Shown here in pieces: positions 1-4,121 of a DNA stretch of 5,726 nt. The stretch covers positions 1 to 5,726 of the forward strand of contig CAZMYO010000032.1 in the NCBI GenBank assembly GCA_964570525.1. Direction: 5' to 3'. A program made the position numbers and the translations under genes. The number at the start of each line of letters is the position of its first letter. The first letter of the stretch is position 1. A model generated the notes under the pieces. It worked only from the letters and a program-made list of their open reading frames with translations. It was not told the DNA's origin and did not search any database. The DNA is from CAZMYO01 sp964570525. Lineage in GTDB: Bacteria; Patescibacteriota; Patescibacteriia; Magasanikbacterales; GWA2-37-8.

Positions 1-27
1 TTGACGTTTTTAGCGTTGACGTTTTTA
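1..27. repeat. two 12-bp direct repeats
   Basis: TTGACGTTTTTA occurs at 1-12 and again at 16-27, separated by GCG, giving a 15-bp period. It lies just downstream of the L,D-transpeptidase stop codon on the minus strand and runs to the window edge, so further copies could exist outside. No hairpin or T-tract here makes a convincing terminator. Function unknown. Confidence 0.6.
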
Positions 28-36
28 AAATCATTG

Positions 37-690
37 TTACTTGTTAACCACAACACGCACGGGAGTTTTTCCTTTTACCTCCACTTTATCCCCCACATCC
101 ATAAAATAAAACAGTTTTTCCGCGTCCTGATATCCGATGTTCACACAGCCGTGGCTCATGGGGCGCTTGCCGAATTGATGGTGCCAGTACGCGCCGTGGA
201 GATACAATCTGGGACTAAATTCCAAATTCCATTTAGCGTTCGGGAAATTATAGCCAGGGCCAACATAGCGATGCACCGGCAATTTGCGCGTGATAGCAAA
301 CTTTCCAGTTGGAGTCTCCATACCTAGAATACCTGTGGAAACCGGCATCGAACCAAGCGGCACATTATTGATATAATAGTAGGCCTGCTGTTTAGATAGG
401 TCCACCTCCACTCGACGCTCCACATCGCGAGCGCGATTGCCTTTCAATGGATTAAATCCGCGTCGCGCTTCCTGCCCATCCGGGTAGCCATCGCCATCCG
501 TGTCCGGATTATTCGGATCGGTGCCGAGCGCCGTCTCTTGCGCGTCGGTGAGGCCGTCGTGGTCGGTGTCAACTGCTTCTATTGCCATCACCTGTAGCGG
601 ACCCAACAAAAATAATCCTATCACGCTCACTGCAATAATGTCTAATATCCGATATTGGATATTTAATATTGGATATTTTTGACTCTTCAT
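37..690 (-). CDS. exported L,D-transpeptidase (YkuD family) with thrombospondin type-3 repeats
   Basis: 217-aa protein predicted to act outside the cytoplasmic membrane on peptidoglycan. YkuD enzymes use a catalytic cysteine to form 3-3 cross-links or to attach proteins to the wall. Residues 18-36 are a hydrophobic export segment with a plausible cleavage site after VMA (residue 36). Residues 41-83 hold two Asp-rich calcium-binding repeats of thrombospondin type 3 (DTDHDGLTDAQE and DTDGDGYPDGQE, with GTDPNNP between them). The YkuD domain spans about 92-207, with HG at 165-166 and the signature SHGCVN at 179-184, so Cys182 and His180 are present and the enzyme should be active. The ATG at 690 is chosen because it gives a complete signal peptide; the Shine-Dalgarno is weak (AAGGAA, about 15 nt upstream). 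Codons for residues 5-16 fall in an AT-rich repeat (see 644-678). The gene follows the dehydrogenase and MBL remnant on the same strand and may have its own extended -10 promoter at 738-746. The substrate and whether it cross-links or anchors cannot be told from sequence. Confidence 0.93.
   Translation of the reverse strand: MKSQKYPILNIQYRILDIIAVSVIGLFLLGPLQVMAIEAVDTDHDGLTDAQETALGTDPNNPDTDGDGYPDGQEARRGFNPLKGNRARDVERRVEVDLSKQQAYYYINNVPLGSMPVSTGILGMETPTGKFAITRKLPVHRYVGPGYNFPNAKWNLEFSPRLYLHGAYWHHQFGKRPMSHGCVNIGYQDAEKLFYFMDVGDKVEVKGKTPVRVVVNK
644..678. repeat. AT-rich direct and inverted repeat within the transpeptidase signal region
   Basis: TATTGGATATTT occurs at 653-664 and 667-678 (14-bp period). 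AATATCC at 644-650 is inverted relative to GGATATT at 657-663. The block encodes about residues 5-16 of the L,D-transpeptidase (YPILNIQYRILD), the n-region of its signal peptide. It looks like a repetitive sequence captured as the start of a gene, but low-complexity origin is possible. Confidence 0.55.
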
Positions 691-727
691 AATAATTTTA
701 CTTGTTCCTTGATTTTTTGTTCTTTGA

Positions 728-775
728 TTATTTGATAATTATATCACCAAGTTCAGCTGTCCGTAAAATTAGAGA
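728..775 (-). pseudogene. C-terminal remnant of a ComEC-like MBL hydrolase
   Basis: Read on the minus strand, these 16 codons give SLILRTAELGDIIIK followed by TAA. The intact MBL protein at 1835-2686 ends ILRTDKLGDIRIE. Nine of the 13 aligned residues are identical, including LRT and LGDI, and both stop at the same place. About 29 of 42 aligned nucleotides match, with differences concentrated at third codon positions, which suggests two once-functional coding sequences rather than chance. No start or upstream domain remains: a hairpin and the end of the dehydrogenase gene lie immediately upstream. Either a duplicated MBL gene was lost down to its last codons, or the dehydrogenase cassette displaced it. 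Confidence 0.5.
738..746 (-). promoter_or_regulatory. candidate extended -10 promoter for the L,D-transpeptidase
   Basis: On the minus strand TGATATAAT fits the extended -10 consensus TGnTATAAT exactly. The matching -35 position (TTACGG, 17-nt spacer) is poor, as extended -10 promoters tolerate. It would start transcription about 40 nt before the ATG at 690. It lies within the MBL remnant, so the match could partly reflect former codons (GGTGATATAATT encodes GDII). Confidence 0.4.
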
Positions 776-793
776 CTGACCAGCGCAATTAAG

Positions 794-817
794 AAGGCCG
801 GCTAATTTGCCGGCCCT
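794..817 (-). terminator. hairpin terminator of the dehydrogenase gene
   Basis: GGCCGGC (796-802) and GCCGGCC (809-815) form a perfect 7-bp GC stem around a 6-nt loop, extendable by a G-U and an A-U pair. On the minus strand it is followed by TTCTTAATT. It lies 15 nt beyond the dehydrogenase stop, which suits an intrinsic terminator. A second inverted repeat, TTCCGAA/TTCGGAA at 824-840, is centred on the stop codon itself. Confidence 0.6.
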
Positions 818-830
818 AACGACTTCCGAA

Positions 831-1751
831 TTATTCGGAAGGTTCATACATGAGTCCGAACACCGCGGTGTTCGGCTCCGGCTTCTTCGGATCCGACCGA
901 TAGTTATAGAAACCAATACCGCTCTTGCGGCCGAGGTAACCGTGTTCCACCATATGCTCAAGAAGAAGCGGCGGCTCGAAATGTTTCTCTTGCAGCCCGA
1001 CGTACAGATTGCCGGCCATGGCGTGAACCACATCAATGCCGATGAGGTCCATGAGTTCAAACGGCCCCAGCGGATGGTTAGCGCCCAGCTTCATGGCGCG
1101 GTCCACGGCGACGACGTCCGCGGCTACCGGTTGGGGAGCAAAAACGAGATGGATGGCCTCAAGCATCTGGGCCACGAGCAGGCGATTGACGATGAAGCCG
1201 GAGGAACTGTTCACCACCACCGGCTCCTTGCCGATCTGCCGCACAAACTTGACGGCGCAATGAAGCACGTCAGCCGACGTCTTGCTGGTCCGCGCCACTT
1301 CGACTAGCGCCATCCGGTGCACCGGATTGAAAAAATGCAAGCCGATGAACCGCTCCGGACGGATGGTCGCCTGCGCCAAGACCCCGATCCTGAGAGTGGA
1401 GGTGTTGGTCGCGACGATGGCCTCGGCCCGGATAAACTGATCGATCTTTCGCAGGCAGTCACGCTTGACGCGCTTGCCTTCGGCGATGGACTCAATGACG
1501 AGATCGCATTCGACGAGATTCACCAACTTCGTCCACGAGAGGTGGTCGATGATCTTCGCCTTTTCCTCCGCGCTCAACTTACCCTTCAAGATTTCCTTAT
1601 CCAAATCTCCCTCAAACTTCTGACGAACCTCGTCGACCGAGCCCTTGGTCCACTTGAGCAAAGTAACGCGGATGCCGCGCGCGGCGAGATACCTCGCGAT
1701 ACCCACACCCATATGCCCCATGCCAACGATGCCCACACAACGAATCTCCAT
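831..1751 (-). CDS. 3-hydroxyacyl-CoA dehydrogenase (3-hydroxybutyryl-CoA dehydrogenase type)
   Basis: 306-aa cytoplasmic enzyme of the family that interconverts 3-hydroxyacyl-CoA and 3-oxoacyl-CoA with a nicotinamide cofactor. The Rossmann domain starts with IVGMGHMGVGIA (residues 8-19). The family signatures ATNTS (114-118), GLHFFNPV (137-144), GFIVNR (185-190) and the C-terminal-domain sequences NHPLGPFEL (225-233) and LGRKSGIGFYNY (273-284) are all present. Ser118, His139, Glu151 and Asn189 show the same spacing (21, 12, 38 residues) as the catalytic set of human HADH (Ser137, His158, Glu170, Asn208), so it should be active. The usual acidic residue after the second beta strand is replaced: the sequence reads VTLLKW, with Lys33. 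A tail of about 20 residues follows the normal end of the family (about 285 aa). The start is fixed by AGGAGG 5 nt upstream. It has its own promoter and terminator, and by eye is more GC-rich than the ComEC and MBL genes. No beta-oxidation or butyrate gene is nearby, so the in vivo substrate is unknown. Transfer from another lineage is plausible. Confidence 0.93.
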   Translation of the reverse strand: MEIRCVGIVGMGHMGVGIARYLAARGIRVTLLKWTKGSVDEVRQKFEGDLDKEILKGKLSAEEKAKIIDHLSWTKLVNLVECDLVIESIAEGKRVKRDCLRKIDQFIRAEAIVATNTSTLRIGVLAQATIRPERFIGLHFFNPVHRMALVEVARTSKTSADVLHCAVKFVRQIGKEPVVVNSSSGFIVNRLLVAQMLEAIHLVFAPQPVAADVVAVDRAMKLGANHPLGPFELMDLIGIDVVHAMAGNLYVGLQEKHFEPPLLLEHMVEHGYLGRKSGIGFYNYRSDPKKPEPNTAVFGLMYEPSE

Positions 1752-1756
1752 CTTGT

Positions 1757-1762
1757 CCTCCT
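1757..1762 (-). promoter_or_regulatory. strong Shine-Dalgarno of the dehydrogenase
   Basis: The minus strand reads GAGGAGGACAAG before the ATG at 1751, giving AGGAGG with a 5-nt spacer. It decides the start codon and contrasts with the weak or absent Shine-Dalgarno sequences of the other minus-strand genes here. Confidence 0.8.
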
Positions 1763-1791
1763 CGTGGTTGGTGATGGTTAACTCAAGAGAT

Positions 1792-1821
1792 ATACTAAAT
1801 TAATACCAGCCATTGTGTCAA
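1792..1821 (-). promoter_or_regulatory. sigma70-type promoter for the dehydrogenase
   Basis: On the minus strand a perfect -35 TTGACA (1816-1821) is followed after 18 nt by TAGTAT (1792-1797), matching TATAAT at four of six positions. Transcription would begin near 1785, leaving a leader of about 35 nt. It lies 14 nt downstream of the MBL stop codon, so the dehydrogenase appears to be a separate unit from the MBL gene. Confidence 0.6.
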
Positions 1822-1834
1822 ACTTAATTAAATT

Positions 1835-2686
1835 TTACTCAATGCGTATATCACCCAATTTATCGGTTCGCAAAATATCCGCTCCGGTTCGCTCGAGGCG
1901 GCGGAGTATCCTGAACGACGGGTGGCCATAGTGGTTTTTACCAACCGAGATAATGGCGGTTTTGGGCAGAACCCTCGCCAAGAATTCATCGCCGCTCGAG
2001 CTGTTGCTGCCGTGGTGGCCAACTTTGAGCGTGTCTGCTTTTAAATATTGGCAAATAATTTTATTATCAGGGCAATATTTATCGAGGAGAGCCTTCTCCA
2101 AGGGAATCTCCATGTCCCCGGTAAACAAAAAAGTTTCCGCGCCGTGGGTTAGTTTGAACACAATGGAATAATTGTTGCTATCCGCCAGGCCGACTTCAAG
2201 CGGAAGCGCGGGGTTAGGCGATACAAACTCAAGTGTATCGCTCGCGATAGTCCGGACTGTCGGGCTCGCCATGGTGACAATAGTCGCGCCGGGTTCTTCG
2301 CGCATGGTTTTATTCCATTCCTGCCAATAAGGATCATTGGTTTTCTCGCGTCCGTTGGTAATAATTTCTTTCACCTTGTAGCGTTTGAGCACATCCACAC
2401 AGCCGCCATAGTGATCCAAGTCGGGATGCGTTGCCAAAACATAATCAATAGTTCGATCGTAAAATGGGAGCACCTGGCCGAGACGGGAAAGAACGATTTT
2501 ATTCGGCCCGCAATCCACCAGCATTTTCTGGCCGTTCGCGAATTGAATCAGGGCAGAATCTCCCTGGCCGATGTTGAGGAAAGTAACAGAGAAGTGTTTG
2601 GGTCGGTGGCTATCAAAGTAGACGTATAGGAAAATTCCGCTCACTAAGAGAAGGCAGCCGGTGATGATAAAAATAATTTTTTTCAT
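1835..2686 (-). CDS. membrane-anchored ComEC-like MBL-fold hydrolase
   Basis: 283-aa protein matching the C-terminal MBL domain of ComEC/Rec2, encoded as a free-standing gene. Residues 4-24 form one hydrophobic segment that should anchor it with the domain outside the membrane. The domain opens with FLNIGQGDSALIQ (36-48). The metal motif HPDLDH is at 87-92, followed by YGG. NNYSIVFKL (171-179) leads to FTGD (188-191). Then come KVGHHGSNSSS (221-231) and SVGKNHYGHPS (247-257), ending in ILRTDKLGDIRIE. All expected metal-site residues are present. In ComEC this domain is thought to degrade the non-transported DNA strand; here that role is inferred. I chose ATG 2686; an upstream TTG at 2701 would add only NNLA-like residues encoded by a direct repeat. 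No clear Shine-Dalgarno precedes the ATG. The ComEC membrane core lies about 1.4 kb upstream on the same strand, which supports a split-ComEC interpretation. Confidence 0.9.
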   Translation of the reverse strand: MKKIIFIITGCLLLVSGIFLYVYFDSHRPKHFSVTFLNIGQGDSALIQFANGQKMLVDCGPNKIVLSRLGQVLPFYDRTIDYVLATHPDLDHYGGCVDVLKRYKVKEIITNGREKTNDPYWQEWNKTMREEPGATIVTMASPTVRTIASDTLEFVSPNPALPLEVGLADSNNYSIVFKLTHGAETFLFTGDMEIPLEKALLDKYCPDNKIICQYLKADTLKVGHHGSNSSSGDEFLARVLPKTAIISVGKNHYGHPSFRILRRLERTGADILRTDKLGDIRIE

Positions 2687-2711
2687 TGCTAAATTGTTCA
2701 ATTGCTAAATT
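2685..2711. repeat. 11-bp direct repeat at the MBL start codon
   Basis: ATTGCTAAATT occurs at 2685-2695 and 2701-2711 (16-bp period). On the minus strand one copy supplies the ATG of the MBL gene and the other lies in its leader. Role unknown; it may be a slippage or low-complexity repeat, or a regulatory site. Confidence 0.55.
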
Positions 2712-2724
2712 TTACTACTCCCGT

Positions 2725-2744
2725 CCCAACATTTCCCAACATTT
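2725..2744. repeat. tandem 10-bp repeat upstream of the orphan-gene promoter
   Basis: CCCAACATTT is repeated head-to-tail at 2725-2734 and 2735-2744, and CC follows as if a third copy began. It ends two bases before the -35 box at 2747. A 10-bp period places both copies on one face of the helix, which would suit an activator or repressor acting on the promoter at 2747, and possibly on the divergent MBL gene. This is inference from position only. Confidence 0.5.
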
Positions 2745-2746
2745 CC

Positions 2747-2775
2747 TTGACAAAGGTTCTTTCGTGTGCTATAGT
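2747..2775 (+). promoter_or_regulatory. near-consensus sigma70 promoter of the orphan gene
   Basis: Perfect -35 TTGACA (2747-2752), a 17-nt spacer, and -10 TATAGT (2770-2775, five of six matches). This is the best promoter in the window. The start should fall near 2782, giving a leader of about 90 nt before the ATG at 2873. It predicts strong constitutive transcription unless the flanking repeat or leader hairpin controls it. Confidence 0.85.
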
Positions 2776-2798
2776 ATCACGTTGTTCTTTTGCTCAAC

Positions 2799-2839
2799 TG
2801 CGGCGTTTAGCGGAAAACATTTTTCTTTTAAACGCCGCA
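2799..2839 (+). promoter_or_regulatory. leader hairpin of the orphan gene
   Basis: TGCGGCGTTTA (2799-2809) pairs perfectly with TAAACGCCGCA (2829-2839), an 11-bp stem around a 19-nt A/T-rich loop. It sits in the untranslated leader, ending 21 nt before the Shine-Dalgarno, so it does not itself cover the ribosome site. There is no T-tract directly after it, arguing against a terminator. It may stabilise the transcript or bind a regulator. A five-codon mini-ORF (ATG at 2840, stop at 2857) begins at its base. Confidence 0.6.
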
Positions 2840-2860
2840 ATGGAGCGGACAATTTAAGAA

Positions 2861-2866
2861 AGGAGG
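2861..2866 (+). promoter_or_regulatory. strong Shine-Dalgarno of the orphan gene
   Basis: AAGAAAGGAGG precedes the ATG at 2873, with AGGAGG 6 nt from it. It fixes the start and, with the promoter, predicts high expression. Confidence 0.85.
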
Positions 2867-2872
2867 CTGCCC

Positions 2873-3250
2873 ATGGCCGCCCACAAGGACATTCGGATCC
2901 CGTTCGAGATCGAGGGTCGTCGCTTCGAGGCGGTTGGGCTTCTCAAGGAGGGCGAGCCGCCGGTCGACGGCGACGAGATGCTCGCGCGCACCGCCGGTGA
3001 GAACGGTGGCGCCATCGGCGAGGAGGACGAAATGTTCCTTCGGGAACACCTTCTTGTCCCGCCGGAGGCGCTCTGGTGGCCCCGTTTGTTGGTCACGAAT
3101 CGGCGTCCCCCCGACGACCTGCGGTACTATGGCATCAATTCGCGGTGCGTTTCATGCTTTAGTTTCATCCACGGCAGGTTGTTACAATTCTGGCATTCGC
3201 TCGACGACCGGTGGCCCGACCTCTGCCTCGTGGTACGCCGCTGCACGTAG
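2873..3250 (+). CDS. orphan 125-aa protein, uncharacterised
   Basis: I do not recognise a named domain. The N-terminal part (about 1-60) is charged and soluble: IRIPFEIEGRRFEAVGLLKEGEPP, then GDEMLARTAGENGGAIGEEDEMFLREH. The C-terminal half (about 61-125) is rich in Trp, Tyr, Leu and Arg, with PPEALWWPRLLVTNRRPPDD, then short alternating hydrophobic stretches suggestive of beta strands, ending RWPDLCLVVRRC. Cysteines at RCVSC, DLCL and the terminus could pair or bind metal, but the pattern is not diagnostic. No signal peptide or membrane helix is visible. Reality as a gene rests on the consensus promoter, leader, strong Shine-Dalgarno at correct spacing, an open frame and a 15-bp hairpin just after the stop. 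It is GC-rich relative to its AT-rich flanks. It resembles, from memory, a recurrent family of short hypothetical proteins in Patescibacteria with a GEEDxxFLxxH motif and a Trp-rich end. I cannot verify this. Its function is unknown. Confidence 0.8.
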   Translation: MAAHKDIRIPFEIEGRRFEAVGLLKEGEPPVDGDEMLARTAGENGGAIGEEDEMFLREHLLVPPEALWWPRLLVTNRRPPDDLRYYGINSRCVSCFSFIHGRLLQFWHSLDDRWPDLCLVVRRCT

Positions 3251-3262
3251 CTTCGGCGGCAC

Positions 3263-3296
3263 TAGCCCCCCACCTATGAGAATAGGTGGGGGGCTA
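3263..3296 (+). terminator. 15-bp hairpin terminator of the orphan gene
   Basis: TAGCCCCCCACCTAT (3263-3277) pairs perfectly with ATAGGTGGGGGGCTA (3282-3296) around a GAGA loop, a GNRA-type tetraloop. It lies 12 nt after the stop codon. The following CAACTTTACATTTTT is an imperfect U-tract, so it may act as a terminator, a 3' stabilising hairpin, or both. Confidence 0.75.
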
Positions 3297-3316
3297 CAAC
3301 TTTACATTTTTAGATT

Positions 3317-3347
3317 CCCGTTTGAATTAAGTTTCGGCGGGTTTTTT
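3317..3347 (+). terminator. weak second hairpin with T6 tract
   Basis: CCCG (3317-3320) pairs with CGGG (3338-3341), extendable by two G-U pairs, and six Ts follow (3342-3347). The stem is weak and the loop large. It may back up the stronger hairpin 20 nt upstream and protect the convergent methyltransferase gene. Confidence 0.35.
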
Positions 3348-3435
3348 ATAATTCCTAGCGAGCTCACAGGCGAGAGCTTACTCTCATCTGGGGCAAGCAA
3401 CGGAAATATATGCCTGTCACGCGCCGTGGCAGCGC

Positions 3436-4059
3436 TTATTTCCTCGCCAAAATTATCTGGTTCACCCACACGTCTTTCTCTTTTATAAAAATTTCTTCTT
3501 CAATTTTAAAGGCCAGCGACTCCAAAATTTCCCGCGCGTGTTCGGGTTGGTGATAGAAAGACTCGATAACAATCGTCCCATCTTTTGTATCTAGCTTCGG
3601 CGGATCTTTTTGATTGATGTTAGTAACCACGAATATTCCCTCATCCTTAAGCACGCGATAAACCTCGTCAAAAAATTTTGTGGGGTTTTTAAGATGCACG
3701 ATCAAAAAAGCCGCCGCCACAATCTCGAACATAGTATTCTTAAAAGGCATGGCTTCCGCGTCGCCAATCACTGCAGAGACGTTGCGCGCAACGTCTCTGC
3801 CCAATTTGACGCATAATCGTTCCAACATCTTCAGTGAAACATCAAACGCGGTAACATTGGCGCCGCGACGGGCCAAAAGCGCCGACAAGCGCCCGGTGCC
3901 CGCGCCAACATCCAAAACTTTTTTGCCGGCAATGTCACCGAGAAGCGGAAACAGTCTCCCCTGCTCAAAACTGTTCAGATATTTTTCTTTTTTGTCATAA
4001 AATTCCGCGGCGAGATTGTAGCCTTTCTCGGAAGAGAGAACTGGTATTTTGCGTTTCAT
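3436..4059 (-). CDS. class I SAM-dependent methyltransferase (Methyltransf_11 / UbiE-like fold)
   Basis: 207-aa cytoplasmic protein. Motif I VLDVGAGTGRL (48-58) binds S-adenosylmethionine, Asp73 at the end of the second strand (VTAFDVS) should contact the ribose, GDAEAMPF (99-106) is the motif that contacts adenine, and DEVYRVLKDEGIFVV is the usual region after strand 4. The acceptor substrate cannot be predicted; the fold is shared by small-molecule, lipid and quinone methyltransferases. I chose the ATG at 4059 (MKRKIPVLSSEKGYN) over an in-frame TTG at 4101, because the extra 14 residues would come from a REP-like repeat. It begins 19 nt after the ComEC stop, so co-transcription is likely. 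Residues 87-96 (GRDVARNVSA), between strand 2 and the GDAE motif, are encoded by a perfect 28-bp palindrome. Distance between Asp73 and Asp100 is nonetheless normal for the family, so function is probably kept. Confidence 0.88.
   Translation of the reverse strand: MKRKIPVLSSEKGYNLAAEFYDKKEKYLNSFEQGRLFPLLGDIAGKKVLDVGAGTGRLSALLARRGANVTAFDVSLKMLERLCVKLGRDVARNVSAVIGDAEAMPFKNTMFEIVAAAFLIVHLKNPTKFFDEVYRVLKDEGIFVVTNINQKDPPKLDTKDGTIVIESFYHQPEHAREILESLAFKIEEEIFIKEKDVWVNQIILARK
3773..3800. repeat. perfect 28-bp palindrome inside the methyltransferase gene
   Basis: GCAGAGACGTTGCG at 3773-3786 is followed directly by its exact reverse complement at 3787-3800, with no spacer. Related GAGACGTTGC palindromes are, from memory, common dispersed repeats in several phyla. 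Here it is read through in frame. The flanking bases T and C do not extend the symmetry. Confidence 0.9.
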
Positions 4060-4078
4060 ATATTTATATTGTAAGCCC

Positions 4079-4121
4079 TCACCCTTTATCCCTCTCCCCA
4101 AGGGCGAGGGACCCTCGTGAG
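4079..4121. repeat. REP-like hairpin at the ComEC / methyltransferase junction
   Basis: CCCTC (4090-4094) pairs with GAGGG (4106-4110); after one mismatch CCC (4096-4098) pairs with GGG (4102-4104) around CAA. An outer pair CTCAC (4079-4083) with GTGAG (4117-4121) encloses it. CCCTCTCCC...GGGAGAGGG hairpins next to CCCTCACCC are a familiar REP-type sequence. It encodes the ComEC end (RGSLALGERDKG) and its stop codon. Confidence 0.65.

Noticed and set aside
1..33. Start of another minus-strand gene (ATG at 33, reading MILKTSTLKTS)
   Set aside because: Only 11 codons are visible, they are made of the direct repeat, and no ribosome site precedes them.
807..1307. Plus-strand open frame of 166 codons opposite the dehydrogenase
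   Set aside because: It is the antisense shadow of a clear family member with strong signatures on the minus strand.
2640..2686. Lipoprotein signal in the MBL protein (ITGC at residues 8-11)
   Set aside because: The stretch before the cysteine is too short for a signal peptide, and hydrophobic residues continue to position 24, so a membrane anchor is more likely.
3348..3435. Short hairpins such as GAGAG-CTTA-CTCTC (3372-3385) as a methyltransferase terminator
   Set aside because: The stem is only 5 bp and no T-tract follows on the minus strand; it could be chance.
2934..3488. Plus-strand open frame of 184 codons overlapping the orphan gene
   Set aside because: It has no ribosome site, is Arg/Ser-rich as expected of an off-frame reading of GC-rich DNA, and runs through the 15-bp hairpin terminator and into the convergent methyltransferase.
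4060..4101. Longer methyltransferase start at TTG 4101
   Set aside because: The extra residues (GRGIKGEG and on) come from the REP-like repeat and would overlap the end of ComEC; ATG 4059 fits the family start.
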